DNA of 64,000 nucleotides from CAVPCY01 sp963770765 (GCA_963770765.1 CAVYQS010000016.1:1-64000); one strand, 5' to 3'. Positions 15,205 through 24,550 are shown, numbered from the stretch's first letter. Numbers and translations are program-made. The notes: generated from the letters alone by a model not told the origin.

Positions 15205-15543
15205 CTAGAGAGCCTCCGAGTCGCGTTCTCCCGTTCTGACCCGGACCACCTGATCGACCGATGTGACGAAGATCTTGCCGTCGCCCACGTGATCCGTGCG
15301 GGCCGTCCGCACGATCGCGTCGATACAGTCCCGGACCTCGTGGTCGTTGACCACGGTGGTGATCGAGACCTTTGGGAAGAGGGCGATCGTGTACTCCTCG
15401 GTACCGCAATCCGATGCGATCCCGTGCTGGACTCCGCGGCCTCTGACCTCCGCCACGGTCAGTCCGTGATGCTCCAGTGCCCGCAGTGCGTCCTTGACCG
15501 ACTCCAGTTGCTCGGGGCGCACGATCGCTTCGATTCGCTTCAT
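15205..15543 (-). CDS. Third PII-family regulator, separate transcript
   Basis: A 112-residue PII protein starting at the ATG at 15543, with GAGGTC upstream (an upstream in-frame extension lacks family similarity). It has MKRIEAIVRPEQLES, Tyr51 in GTEEYTIALFPK, and the signature TARTDHVGDGKIFV with VRVRTGE. The T-loop tip (GIASDCG) is unlike the other two PII proteins nearby and contains a cysteine. A terminator-like hairpin follows before amtB, so it is probably expressed on its own. Its target is unknown. Confidence 0.92.
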   Translation of the reverse strand: MKRIEAIVRPEQLESVKDALRALEHHGLTVAEVRGRGVQHGIASDCGTEEYTIALFPKVSITTVVNDHEVRDCIDAIVRTARTDHVGDGKIFVTSVDQVVRVRTGERDSEAL

Positions 15544-15687
15544 GCAAGACCTCGCTGTTCGAGAGACACCCGTTCGGGCCGCTTCGCGCCTGACCACAAC
15601 CGTAGGCGCGCTGTGTTTCTCGGCTGTTTCGCCGGGCGCAAATGTGGGTGAACGAGTCGACGTTCGACGTCATGCGGCGCGGAAGTC

Positions 15688-15715
15688 ATGACAACTGTGC
15701 GAGCGATGCTATACT
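15688..15715 (+). promoter_or_regulatory. Promoter of the tRNA-Ala gene
   Basis: ATGACA (15688-15693) and TATACT (15710-15715) are spaced by 16 bases; the tRNA begins 12 bases after the -10 box. Confidence 0.65.
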
Positions 15716-15726
15716 CTCCCGCGCAC

Positions 15727-15802
15727 GGGGACGTAGCTCAGCTGGGAGAGCATCGGCTTTGCAAGCCGAGGGTCGAGGGTTCGAGCCCCTTCGTCTCCAC
15801 CA
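15727..15802 (+). tRNA. tRNA-Ala (anticodon UGC)
   Basis: A 76-base tRNA with encoded CCA end. The acceptor arm GGGGACG pairs with CGTCTCC. The D-arm includes AGCTCAGCTGGGAGAGC. The anticodon stem TCGGC/GCCGA carries the loop TTTGCAA, giving anticodon TGC. The T-arm GAGGGTTCGAGCCCC is canonical. Confidence 0.97.
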
Positions 15803-15811
15803 AAGAACACG

Positions 15812-15850
15812 CAGGCCAGACGCCTATAGGGCTTCTGGCCTGTTCTTCTC
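15812..15850 (+). terminator. Terminator after tRNA-Ala
   Basis: CAGGCCAGA (15812-15820) pairs with TCTGGCCTG (15834-15842) and is followed by TTCTTCTCTT, ten bases after the tRNA end. Confidence 0.8.
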
Positions 15851-16029
15851 TTGGGTTACCGGTGAGCTCTTTCGGCGTTCCGGTTGTCAATCTCTCGGCC
15901 GATTATGCCGAAACAGGTGAGGACGGCGCATCTGTCCATGAATCCGGTGCGCAGCTCCGCCGTCAGCGTCTTCTGGCGCATCCTTGAGATGGAATGCGCG
16001 TCGCTACTCGCCAAGGGGGGCTGGCCGGA

Positions 16030-16851
16030 ATGTCCGGTGCTACATCTGTCAGGACGCGAGTGATCGCCGTCGTGGGAAGCGTCATGGCCATCGGCCTGTG
16101 GGCCCTGGCCAACAGAGGCGCCTGGGAGGGTGCCACCGCCGAGGCCGTCGCTGCCAACCTGCCCAACATCGCGACGGTGGGCTTCGCCTTTGCAGCGTCG
16201 CTCTACTGCGCGACCCGGTTCGCGACCGGTGAGCCGGTCAAGAAGCAGTGGTTGTTCATCGCGCTGGGCACGGGCGCCTTCTTCATCGGTGACGTGATCT
16301 GGGGGTTCTACGACATCGCGCTTGGTCAGGAGGCCCCCTTCCCGGGGCTGCCCGACATCGCGTACCTGGCCATGTATCCGCTGCTGGGCGTCGCCATGTT
16401 CGCAGCGGTGGCATCGTTCAGACAGCTCTTCGACATGCGGAACTCTCTGACGATCGCCGCGCTGGTCGCGGTAGCGACGACGGCAGGACTCTACTTCGGA
16501 GTGGGGCGCGCCATCATCGCGGATCCGGAGATGACGACCCTGCAGACAGCGCTGAGTCTCCTGTACCCTCTTGCGGACGTGTGGCTGTTGCTCTTCCCCG
16601 TGCTCGCCCTGCTGATCACCGCCGTGAAGATGCGAGCGGGAAGCCTCGTACGTCCGTGGTGGTTGGTGGTCGCGGCTGTGTTGCTGATCTTCTCGGCGGA
16701 CGTCCTGTTCACGGTCGCCACGTGGGGCGGCACCTACGGAGGGGCGAACGTCATCGATCTGGGATGGTCGCTCGGCTTCACCTTGCTGGCCGTTGCTGCT
16801 TCGGTGGCAGTCGACGTACTCGTGGTTCCCGCTTCGAAGCGGGTGAGCTGA
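16030..16851 (+). CDS. Polytopic membrane protein, sensor-domain-like
   Basis: A 273-residue integral membrane protein with about seven or eight hydrophobic helices and almost no soluble part. Short motifs between helices, PGLPDIAYLAMYPL and SLLYPLADVWLLL, resemble those of membrane sensor domains that sit at the N-terminus of some diguanylate cyclases, but no cyclase or kinase domain follows. I choose the ATG at 16030 because AAGGGGGG lies nine bases upstream; an in-frame ATG at 15994 would add 12 residues. It almost touches the next small gene, so the two are probably translated together. Function unknown. Confidence 0.7.
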   Translation: MSGATSVRTRVIAVVGSVMAIGLWALANRGAWEGATAEAVAANLPNIATVGFAFAASLYCATRFATGEPVKKQWLFIALGTGAFFIGDVIWGFYDIALGQEAPFPGLPDIAYLAMYPLLGVAMFAAVASFRQLFDMRNSLTIAALVAVATTAGLYFGVGRAIIADPEMTTLQTALSLLYPLADVWLLLFPVLALLITAVKMRAGSLVRPWWLVVAAVLLIFSADVLFTVATWGGTYGGANVIDLGWSLGFTLLAVAASVAVDVLVVPASKRVS

Positions 16852-16852
16852 G

Positions 16853-17110
16853 ATGGACGGCGCAACGGTTCCGGGCGCGGGCATGAGCCTGTACGAGACT
16901 GTCATCGCGGTTCTGGCGCCGCTCGTGGGGCGGCCGGCGGCCGAGATATGCATCCACTCGAGCGCTATGCAGCTTGGCAAGTCCTCGCAGGGATTGACCG
17001 CCGAGGACCTGCCCACGGTCGTCGACAACATCAGGGCCAAGATGCGCCCCTTCACCACGAACGACCTACTCGAGGGCGCGATCGCCGAGATAACCCGGCG
17101 GGTCGCCTAG
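16853..17110 (+). CDS. Small helical protein of unknown function
   Basis: An 85-residue soluble protein, predicted mostly helical, starting at an ATG one base after the preceding stop codon. A second possible start is the ATG at 16883. The sequence has a pattern such as LTAEDLPTVVDNIRAKM followed by a C-terminal amphipathic helix, with one Cys and one His near residues 33-35. I do not recognise the family. Its coupling to the membrane protein suggests they act together. Confidence 0.6.
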   Translation: MDGATVPGAGMSLYETVIAVLAPLVGRPAAEICIHSSAMQLGKSSQGLTAEDLPTVVDNIRAKMRPFTTNDLLEGAIAEITRRVA

Positions 17111-17140
17111 CTGTAGCGTGTGCGGCGCAGGCGAAGAATC

Positions 17141-18811
17141 CTACTCGTCGTGCCTGCGCTGCCTGAACTGCCGCAACATGATCGAGCCGAAGAGCCACAC
17201 GCCCACGCCGGCGGCGCACACGAGCGCGAAATCGGCGATGATCTCCATCCACAGGGGCAGATCCGCGCGGGTGAGCAGCGTGGCGAAGCCCACGACGAAG
17301 GCGCTCACCACGAGTGCGAACGCCAGCCGGTCGACCGCCGACTCGACGCGCGACATCAGTGGGTCGAATCCGGACGGCCGAACGGTCATGCGCAGGTCGC
17401 CGTCGCCCACGCGGCGCAGCGCGCGCGTGACGTTGTCAGGCAGGTTCTGCAGCGCGCGGGTCGTGCGGCGCACGGTGGAGGCGAACCCTTTCGCGAGCGT
17501 CTGTGGTTTGAGCTGCTCCTCCACGATCCGTCGGGCGAAGGGCTGCACCGAGTCCACGAAGTGGAAGCGCGGGTCGACTGACGTGCCGAGTGCCTGAAGC
17601 GTGGCGAACGTCGTGAGCAGCAGCGCGAACTCGCTCGAGAGCGACAGCCCGCGTTTGCCGATCAGCGACATCACCTCGACCACGAGCTGCTTGCTGTTCA
17701 CTTCGTGAAGCTCGAGATCGTAGTACTTGCCTACCAGCAGCCCGACGTCCTTCTGCAGACCCACGATGTCGACGTCACCGCCGCCCCCGCTGACTTCAAG
17801 CAAGATGTCGGTCGCCAGGATGCCGTCCTGCTCGATGATGGCGACGAGCAGGTCCGCGACCTGGTTGCGCGCCTTGTCGCTCAGGTGGCCGCACCGACCG
17901 AAGTCCGTGAAGGCCACTCGACCGTCCGGAAGTGCGAACAGGTTCCCGGGGTGTGGATCGGCGTGGTAGAAGCCGTGGATGAAGATCTGCTCGTAGTAGC
18001 ACACGATGCCTTTGCGCGCCGCTTCGCACCGGTCCACGCCGTGCCGGTCGAGCTCCTCCAAACGGTTGAAGGCGTAGCCCCTGATGCGCTCCATGGTGAG
18101 GACCGTGCTGCTGGTGAGGTCCCAGTACACAGCAGGGAAGTGCACCGAATCGTCGCCGGCGAACATCGTCGCCAGCTGCTCGGCGTTGCGCGCTTCGTTC
18201 ACGTAATCACACTCTTCGCGGATGGCCCGAGAGAACTCGTCGACCAAGCCCACCATGTCGTACTGGCGCCCGAGGTCCGTGCGTCCCTGGATCCGTCTCG
18301 CCTGCGTGCGGAGGATGTCGAGGTCCGCCTCGATGACCTCGTGGATGTCCGGCCGCTGGACTTTGACCGCGACAGGAGTGCCGTCGGGCAGCTTCGCGAA
18401 GTGAACCTGCCCGATACTGGCCGCCGCAGCGGGGACTTCGTCGAACTCCGAGAACAACTCGCCGAGCGACCCGGCGAAGGAATCCTCGATCTCGCGCTTG
18501 ACCTGCTCGAAGTCGAAGGGCGGCATCTCGTCTTGCAGCCGCGCGAGTTCCTCGGCGTACGAGGCGGGAATCAGGTCAGGGCGGACCGAGAGCATCTGCC
18601 CGATCTTGGCGAACGTCGGGCCGAGGCGCTCCATCGTCCTGCGCACCCGCTGCTCGGGGGTGAAGCTTTCCTCCTCCGCCTTGATGCGCCTTCTGCGAAG
18701 GGTCGCGATCCAGGGAGCGCGCATGCCCAATGCATCGACGAAGGTGCCGAAGCCCTCTTCGACCATGACGCTCACGATGCGGCGGTAGCGCTCGGCTCGG
18801 CTGATGGGCAT
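17141..18811 (-). CDS. ABC1/UbiB (AarF) family atypical kinase
   Basis: A 556-residue member of the UbiB/COQ8 protein-kinase-like family, membrane-tethered ATPases linked to isoprenoid-lipid and quinone metabolism. The diagnostic KIGQ of the KxGQ motif is at about 69-72, the ATP-site lysine in VAVKVQ at about 150, HADPHPGN at 283-290 and the metal-binding DFG at 303-305. Two hydrophobic helices lie near the C-terminus (ALVVSAFVVGFATLL and a second beyond it). The ATG at 18811 with GAGAGGACC upstream is preferred to the one six codons earlier. It stands alone and converges with the small gene upstream. Confidence 0.9.
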   Translation of the reverse strand: MPISRAERYRRIVSVMVEEGFGTFVDALGMRAPWIATLRRRRIKAEEESFTPEQRVRRTMERLGPTFAKIGQMLSVRPDLIPASYAEELARLQDEMPPFDFEQVKREIEDSFAGSLGELFSEFDEVPAAAASIGQVHFAKLPDGTPVAVKVQRPDIHEVIEADLDILRTQARRIQGRTDLGRQYDMVGLVDEFSRAIREECDYVNEARNAEQLATMFAGDDSVHFPAVYWDLTSSTVLTMERIRGYAFNRLEELDRHGVDRCEAARKGIVCYYEQIFIHGFYHADPHPGNLFALPDGRVAFTDFGRCGHLSDKARNQVADLLVAIIEQDGILATDILLEVSGGGGDVDIVGLQKDVGLLVGKYYDLELHEVNSKQLVVEVMSLIGKRGLSLSSEFALLLTTFATLQALGTSVDPRFHFVDSVQPFARRIVEEQLKPQTLAKGFASTVRRTTRALQNLPDNVTRALRRVGDGDLRMTVRPSGFDPLMSRVESAVDRLAFALVVSAFVVGFATLLTRADLPLWMEIIADFALVCAAGVGVWLFGSIMLRQFRQRRHDE

Positions 18812-18985
18812 GTGCGGTCCTCTCGGCAACGAGGGATCCTGATGACGAGGGTATACCCGCGCAGGCCGGTCTGCGATGCGACTGCGGCGGCGTTCGGTGC
18901 GGCGGCGGCGTTTGAGGGAACAATTTCCCCATCGGCCGCGTGCGCGGCGTGTGCCGCCTGCGACACCTCAGGAAGGGTGACCACG

Positions 18986-19339
18986 ATGTCAGACGACGAT
19001 GTTGCGAAGGAACCCGTGCATGCGGGGGAGCCGGTGGAACGCGATCACGGCGTCCTGATCGAGGGATCCAAACACGCCGACCTCGCCGACGACGAGGGCC
19101 GCGACATCGATATGGGGCAGGACTCCGATCCCGAGCTGTGGAGCAAGCAGCTGCCGCTCATCGAAGAGGATGAGGACGACGGGATCAAACTCGGCGGGTT
19201 CCGAGAGGATCTCATCCCTCGGATCATGGAGGCGATGGGCGACGACGCCGCCGACCCGCTGCAGGATGCGCCCGGCGGCACCAGTGCGACCGGCAGCACC
19301 ACCGAACCCGACCACGGAGGCTTCCCCGAGCGGGAGTAA
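18986..19339 (+). CDS. Small acidic hypothetical protein
   Basis: A 117-residue very acidic soluble protein starting at the ATG at 18986, with GGAAGGGTG upstream. It has no signal or membrane segment and looks largely unstructured at both ends, with a central patch (ELWSKQLPLIEEDEDDGIK) that could be a short fold or binding motif. I do not recognise it. It lies 13 bases ahead of a glutamine amidotransferase gene and is probably in the same operon. Confidence 0.6.
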   Translation: MSDDDVAKEPVHAGEPVERDHGVLIEGSKHADLADDEGRDIDMGQDSDPELWSKQLPLIEEDEDDGIKLGGFREDLIPRIMEAMGDDAADPLQDAPGGTSATGSTTEPDHGGFPERE

Positions 19340-19352
19340 GCCAAGGGGACTC

Positions 19353-20063
19353 ATGCGAATCCACGCGACCATGCACGTTCCCTTCGAAGGTCCGGGCTTG
19401 ATCGAAGACTGGGCTGCGGTGCGCGGCCTCGAGATCACGCGATCACTCGCCCACACCGAGGACCACCCGAGCCTGTCGCAGGGCGATCTGCTCGTCGTGA
19501 TGGGCGGTCCGATGTCCGCCGACGACGAGGCCGCATCGCCCTGGCTTCCCGCCGAGAAGCGCGCGGTCGCAGCTGCGCTTGAAGGTGGTGCGAGCGTGCT
19601 GGGCATCTGCTTGGGCGCACAGATCCTCGCCGAGGTGCTGGGCGGGACCGTCGAACGGAATCCGAGCCAGGAGATCGGCTGGTACCCGGTGCGTGCGGGT
19701 GCCGCCGCGGTGGGCGATCCGGTGTTCTCGGCGTTCCCCAAGAAGCTCGTCGTGGGCCACTGGCACAGTGACACGTTCACGCTGCCCGACGGATCGGTGC
19801 AGGTTCTGTCGAGCGACGCGACGGCGAACCAGGCGTTCAGCGCGCTCAATGGCCGCGCCGTGGGGCTGCAGTTCCACCTCGAATGGAGCCAGCGCGCGCT
19901 CGCCGAGCTGATCGCGCGGTGCGGCGAGGAGATCAAGCCCGGCGGCGAGCACGTCACCGCCGCCTCGGCGATGCTGGCGGCGGCGCCGACGCACATCCCC
20001 GCCTGCCGAGAAGCGCTCTTCGGGCTGTTGGACCGCATGACGGCTCTCGGGAGAGAGGCCTGA
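19353..20063 (+). CDS. Class I glutamine amidotransferase domain protein
   Basis: A 236-residue stand-alone GATase1 domain of the GMP-synthase-like type. The nucleophile Cys is in LGICLGAQ, and the catalytic His/Glu pair in GLQFHLEWS. Such free-standing proteins hydrolyse glutamine or gamma-glutamyl compounds, but the true substrate is unknown. The ATG at 19353 has AAGGGG upstream. Its TGA overlaps the ATG of the next gene, an ABC ATPase, so it is translationally coupled to the exporter operon. Confidence 0.85.
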   Translation: MRIHATMHVPFEGPGLIEDWAAVRGLEITRSLAHTEDHPSLSQGDLLVVMGGPMSADDEAASPWLPAEKRAVAAALEGGASVLGICLGAQILAEVLGGTVERNPSQEIGWYPVRAGAAAVGDPVFSAFPKKLVVGHWHSDTFTLPDGSVQVLSSDATANQAFSALNGRAVGLQFHLEWSQRALAELIARCGEEIKPGGEHVTAASAMLAAAPTHIPACREALFGLLDRMTALGREA

Positions 20064-21088
20064 TGGCGGCCATGGTGGAGGCGAGCGGGCTCGTCAAACG
20101 CTTCGGCGAGCTCACCGCCGTGGACGACGTCAGCTTCTCGATCGAAGAGGGCGAGATCTACGGGCTGCTCGGTCCCAACGGTGCCGGCAAGACCACGATC
20201 ATCTCGATGATCTCCTGTCTGTTGGCTCCCGATGAGGGCGACGCGACGATCGCAGGTCACAGCGTCCGTCACGACTCGCTGGGCGTGCGCGCGGCGTTGG
20301 GCGTGGTACCCCAGGAGATAGCGCTGTACCCGACGTTGACCGCAGCGGAGAACCTGCGGTTCTGGGGCCGGATGTACGGGCTGGGCGGTGCGGCGCTCGA
20401 CGACGCGATCGCTTACGGACTCGCGATGGCGGGGCTCGAGGACAAGGCGAAGGTGCGCGTGGAGACGTTCTCCGGTGGCATGAAGCGGCGGATCAACATC
20501 GCCGCAGGTATCCTGCACCGGCCCCAGGTGCTGCTGATGGACGAGCCCACGGTGGGTATCGACCCTCAGAGCCGCAACCACATCCTCGACACGGTGCGTG
20601 ACCTCAACCACGAAGGCATGACGGTGGTCTACACGAGCCACTACATGGAGGAGGTCGAGGCGCTGTGCGACCGCATCGCGATCGTCGACCATGGCCGCGT
20701 GATCGCGTTGGGAACCCTCGAGGAACTCCGCGCGCTGGTGGGCGACGAGGACCGCATCCGGATCGCGCTCGATGAGGAGACGCCGGCACCGCTGCACGAT
20801 GAGTCGGAGGCGGAGCACGACGCTGGAGACGTCGAGGAAGAGGTGGCCGCTTCCCACTCGCCCGAGGCGCTCGCGGCACTCGATGCGGTGCGTGCGCTCG
20901 ACGGCGTGAGCCGCGCGGAGTTCCTGGGCTCGACGCTTGAAGCGCTCGTACCGGATGCCGCCGCGGTTCTTGGCGGGGTGGTCGAAGCCATCGGGCGCTC
21001 CGGAGCGCACCTGCGTTCCGTCGAGATCGTCGAGCCCGACCTGGAGAGCGTCTTCCTCCACCTCACGGGCCGAGGGCTGCGCGACTGA
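20063..21088 (+). CDS. ABC-2 type exporter, ATP-binding subunit
   Basis: A 341-residue ABC ATPase. Walker A GPNGAGKTT is at about 37-45, followed by the signature FSGGMKRR, Walker B VLLMDEP and the H-loop in YTSHYMEE. A C-terminal extension of roughly 100 residues is acidic and ends with the LESVFLHLTGRGLRD segment common in ABC-2 export ATPases. It overlaps the gene before and the permease after it by a few bases. Substrate not deducible; drug, lipid or ion export is usual. Confidence 0.92.
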   Translation: MAAMVEASGLVKRFGELTAVDDVSFSIEEGEIYGLLGPNGAGKTTIISMISCLLAPDEGDATIAGHSVRHDSLGVRAALGVVPQEIALYPTLTAAENLRFWGRMYGLGGAALDDAIAYGLAMAGLEDKAKVRVETFSGGMKRRINIAAGILHRPQVLLMDEPTVGIDPQSRNHILDTVRDLNHEGMTVVYTSHYMEEVEALCDRIAIVDHGRVIALGTLEELRALVGDEDRIRIALDEETPAPLHDESEAEHDAGDVEEEVAASHSPEALAALDAVRALDGVSRAEFLGSTLEALVPDAAAVLGGVVEAIGRSGAHLRSVEIVEPDLESVFLHLTGRGLRD

Positions 21089-22329
21089 TGTCGCGACCGT
21101 GGCACATCGCGGTCAAGGACCTCATGGTCTGGGTCCGCGACCCGGCTGCGATGGGTGTGCTGCTGGGGATGCCGGTCGTCCTCATCTTCATCCTGGGTTC
21201 GGCCCTGGGTGGCGTGGCCGATGGCGGCGGCGCCATCAAGGTCGGTGTCGTCGACCTGTCGCGCGCCAGGACCACCGCCGCCGGGACAGAGCTGCCGCCC
21301 TCCGACGAGCTGGTCTCGGCACTGGTCGACTCCGAGCGCATCGCCGACCTGTTCGAGATCGAGGTGCTGGGTTCCGAGCGGGCTGCGCGCGAGCTCGTTC
21401 GGGCGGGGACGCTGTCCGCCGCGCTCGTGGTTCCGGCCGGCTTCGACGAGGACGTGGCCAGCGGGCGCAGCGTCGATCTCATCGTGCTGAAGGACCCGGG
21501 AAGCGAGACCGGCGCGGGGATATGGGAGACGGTCGTGACGTCGTTCGCGGCTCGGTTCTCGGCGGCGTCGGTGAGCGTGCAGACCGTCGTCGAGACGGTG
21601 CAGCGAGGCAACCCGGCTGCGCTGGCCACCGGCGGTGGGGCGCTGGTGGGCCGGGCGGTCGAGGCGGTCACCGCCGACGACGCGCTCGACGGCGTGGACG
21701 TGATCGACGACCAGGCCAGCGACGTCACGCACGTCACGGCGATCGACTACTACGGGCTGTCGATGGTCTCGATGTTCCTGATGTTCGGCGCGATGTTCGG
21801 AGCCTTCTCCACCATCCGAGAGAACCGCGAACAGACGATGAACCGCATGCTGACCACCCCCTCGCCGAGAAGCGCGATCGTCGCGGGCAAGATGTTCTCG
21901 GTGTTCGTGCTGGGCATGGCGCAGTTCACGTTGCTCTACGTCTTCACGCGCTTCGTCTTCGGCGTCGAGTGGGGTGGCGACTGGGTGGCCACGATGGTGG
22001 TCGCCGCCGCTGAGATGCTCGCCGTCACCGGGTTGGCGACCCTGATCGCGTCGGTGGCACGCAGCGAGCGGGCTGCCGGCGGTATCGGTCCGCTGGTGGT
22101 CCAGATCCAGGCACTCATCGGCGGCGCGTTCTTCACGATCGCCGTGCTTCCCGAGTGGGTCCAGCCCATCCGGTACTTCTCGGTGGTCGGGTGGACGATG
22201 GAGGCGTGGACCGCTATCCAGGTGCGCGGGGCGGGCGTGGGCGATGTGATGGGGCCGGTGGCGGCTCTTCTGGGGATCGCCGGCGTTCTGTTCGCCGTAG
22301 GCGTGTGGCGGACCGAGGCGTTGCGATGA
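21088..22329 (+). CDS. ABC-2 permease, first subunit
   Basis: A 413-residue permease with the ABC-2 layout: one N-terminal helix (VLLGMPVVLIFILGSALGG), a large extracytoplasmic segment of about 170 residues, then five helices. The ENREQTMNRMLTTPSPRSAIVAGK stretch is the usual cytoplasmic signature before the second helix. It is paired with a second permease that begins inside its last codons, so the transporter is probably a heterodimer. Confidence 0.9.
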   Translation: MSRPWHIAVKDLMVWVRDPAAMGVLLGMPVVLIFILGSALGGVADGGGAIKVGVVDLSRARTTAAGTELPPSDELVSALVDSERIADLFEIEVLGSERAARELVRAGTLSAALVVPAGFDEDVASGRSVDLIVLKDPGSETGAGIWETVVTSFAARFSAASVSVQTVVETVQRGNPAALATGGGALVGRAVEAVTADDALDGVDVIDDQASDVTHVTAIDYYGLSMVSMFLMFGAMFGAFSTIRENREQTMNRMLTTPSPRSAIVAGKMFSVFVLGMAQFTLLYVFTRFVFGVEWGGDWVATMVVAAAEMLAVTGLATLIASVARSERAAGGIGPLVVQIQALIGGAFFTIAVLPEWVQPIRYFSVVGWTMEAWTAIQVRGAGVGDVMGPVAALLGIAGVLFAVGVWRTEALR

Positions 22330-23507
22330 AGCGCGTCTGGGCCATGGCGAGCCTCAACCTGCTGCAGATATTCCGGGATCGCTCCGAGCTGGTGAGCATC
22401 ATCGGGCTTCCCCTGATGCTCACGTGGGTCTTCGGTGCGGCGTTCGGCGCTGGTGGCGCCGGTCGAGCCCTGGTGGTGCCCGTGGCAGACCTCGATAGGA
22501 GCGTCTACTCGGCTCGCGTGGTCAGCGCCATCGATGAGCCCGAGGCCTACGAGAGCCTGAAGGTGAGCGAGTCGGCCGCACGGCAGCTGGTCGCCGACGG
22601 CCAGGCCTCGGTTGCGGTCATCGTGCCCGTGGGCTTCGGAGCGCGGCTGGAGGACGACGAGGTGGCTCGCGTGTACGTGGTGCGCGACCCCGGCTCGTCG
22701 AACGCTCAGGCGGTCGTACAGATCGTCGAAGGTGCGGCCACGCGGATCGCGGCCAACGCCGAGGCGGCGCGCGTCGCCGCCGGGGCGCTTCACGGCACAG
22801 CGGAGTTCTCGAGCCTGTTCGAGTACGCCGACGACTTCTGGTCACCGGACCCTCCGGTGGGCGTCGAGTCGCGGGTCGTGCTGGCGACCACCGCCCGCGC
22901 GAACGAGCTCGATGCTCCGGCCAACACCCAGTACTCACTCGGCTTCACCGTGTTCTTCGTCCTGATGATCGCGCTGGGCAGCGCTGGCGGCATCTTGGAG
23001 GAGCGAGAGATCGGGACGCTCCGACGGCTGCTCGCGACCCCGGTTCGTCGTGCTCAGGTGCTCATGGGAAAGACGCTCGGAGTCGCGCTCGTAGCGGGCT
23101 TCGAGGCGGCGCTGCTCGTCGGCTTCGGCGCGGTCGTCTTCGGCGTGCCGTGGGGGAGTGACCCGCTGCCCGTGGCACTGGTGCTGCTGGCCCTCGTGCT
23201 CGCTTCGACGGGGCTGGGGGTGATGATCTCGGCTCTCGTGCGCACACGCTCCCAGATGTCGGCTATCGCGCCGGTGTTGTCCACGGCGCTCGCGATGCTC
23301 GGCGGATGCTACTGGCCGATCGAGATCACGAGCCCGTTCATGCAGCGGATCGCCCTGCTCACGCCCACGGGATGGGCGATGATGGCACTCAAGGACGTCG
23401 TCGCTCGGGGCATGGGCGTGGAGGCGGTCGTGCTTCCCGTGGCGGTGTTGCTCACGTTCGGCGTCGTCTGCCTCGCGGTTGGGATCCCGCGCCTCAAGTT
23501 GGAGTGA
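22326..23507 (+). CDS. ABC-2 permease, second subunit
   Basis: A 393-residue permease of the same layout as its neighbour: N-terminal helix near residues 22-40, extracytoplasmic loop, then five helices, with EEREIGTLRRLLATPVRRAQ as the family signature. It starts at an ATG that overlaps the end of the first permease by four bases. It is not a close duplicate of the first subunit. The operon ends here or continues weakly into the DMT transporter 79 bases on. Confidence 0.9.
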   Translation: MKRVWAMASLNLLQIFRDRSELVSIIGLPLMLTWVFGAAFGAGGAGRALVVPVADLDRSVYSARVVSAIDEPEAYESLKVSESAARQLVADGQASVAVIVPVGFGARLEDDEVARVYVVRDPGSSNAQAVVQIVEGAATRIAANAEAARVAAGALHGTAEFSSLFEYADDFWSPDPPVGVESRVVLATTARANELDAPANTQYSLGFTVFFVLMIALGSAGGILEEREIGTLRRLLATPVRRAQVLMGKTLGVALVAGFEAALLVGFGAVVFGVPWGSDPLPVALVLLALVLASTGLGVMISALVRTRSQMSAIAPVLSTALAMLGGCYWPIEITSPFMQRIALLTPTGWAMMALKDVVARGMGVEAVVLPVAVLLTFGVVCLAVGIPRLKLE

Positions 23508-23586
23508 GGCCCCCGGTCCGCCGGCCCGTCATGAGCGCGTCGGTTTCGGATACTCGCCGACGCCGCACTTCCGATACGATGCACCG

Positions 23587-24540
23587 ATGACACCTCAGAA
23601 GACCGCTCCTTCCACCTGGATCGCGCTGGCCATCGCACTGTTGCTGTGGGCCTCGGCGTTTCCGGGCATCCGAGCAGGCATGGCACCCCTGGGTGGCACA
23701 CCCGGACCCGACGGCTACGGCCCCGCCCAGCTCGCACTTCTGCGCTTCGGCACCGCCTCGCTGGTGCTGGCGGTGTACGCGCTCGCAACGCGCATGCGGC
23801 CGCCGGCGAGGCAGGACCTGGGCAGGGTCGTGCTCGCGGGGCTTCTCGGCATCACGATCTACCACCTGGCGCTCAACTTCGGCGAGCGCACCGTGGAGTC
23901 GGGAGCCGCGGCCCTGCTGATCTCGCTGTCACCGGTGATAACGGCGCTGCTCTCCACGCGCTTCTTGGGGGAGCGGCTCGCCCCGTGGGGGTGGGTGGGA
24001 ATCGGCATCTCGTTCACCGGCGCCCTGCTCGTCGCGCTCGGCGAGGGCGAGGGCGGGTTCTCTCTCGACCCCGGAGCGCTGCTGATCCTCGTCGCAACGG
24101 TGTCGACGTCGCTGTACTTCCTGGTGAGCAAGCCCGGGCTGACGCGATACTCGGCGACCGAGTTCACGTCGTACGCCATCTGGGCGGGCACGCTCCCGCT
24201 GCTGCTGTTCGCTCCCTCCCTGCTCTCACAGATGCGGACCGCACCGGCCGCCGCCACGACCGCCGGCGTCTATCTGGGCATCTTCCCCGGCGCGATCGCG
24301 TACGTGCTGTGGGGCTACGGCCTGTCCAAGATGCCCGCGAGCCGTGTCTCGGCGTTCCTGTACCTGCAGCCGGTCAACGCCGCGCTCATCGCGTGGTGGT
24401 GGTTGGGCGAGATCCCCGGCATAGCGGTGGTGGCGGGAGGCCTGCTCTCGATCGTGGGCGTGGTGCTCGTGAACACCCTCGGCCAGCACCGGCCGCCCGC
24501 AGGCGCGATCGAGCTTGCCGAGGAGGCCCCGCACGCCTGA
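23587..24540 (+). CDS. DMT superfamily (EamA) transporter
   Basis: A 317-residue drug/metabolite-type transporter with ten expected helices in two EamA repeats (the helix LLLWASAFPGIRAG opens the first). Members export amino acids or other small metabolites; the substrate is unknown. The ATG at 23587 has no clear ribosome binding site. A TACGAT sequence ends eight bases upstream, so the transcript may be leaderless. Confidence 0.88.
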   Translation: MTPQKTAPSTWIALAIALLLWASAFPGIRAGMAPLGGTPGPDGYGPAQLALLRFGTASLVLAVYALATRMRPPARQDLGRVVLAGLLGITIYHLALNFGERTVESGAAALLISLSPVITALLSTRFLGERLAPWGWVGIGISFTGALLVALGEGEGGFSLDPGALLILVATVSTSLYFLVSKPGLTRYSATEFTSYAIWAGTLPLLLFAPSLLSQMRTAPAAATTAGVYLGIFPGAIAYVLWGYGLSKMPASRVSAFLYLQPVNAALIAWWWLGEIPGIAVVAGGLLSIVGVVLVNTLGQHRPPAGAIELAEEAPHA

Positions 24541-24550
24541 CCCGCAACCG

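Noticed and set aside
15856..17058. A 400-residue minus-strand reading frame
   Set aside because: It lies opposite a membrane protein with a good ribosome binding site and helical pattern; the minus frame is a high-GC shadow with no family-like sequence.
17705..19339. A 544-residue plus-strand reading frame
   Set aside because: Only its last 117 residues, from an ATG with a ribosome binding site, look real; the rest is the antisense of the UbiB-like kinase gene.
18989..21061. A 690-residue minus-strand reading frame
   Set aside because: It is antisense to the amidotransferase and ABC ATPase, both with full motif sets.
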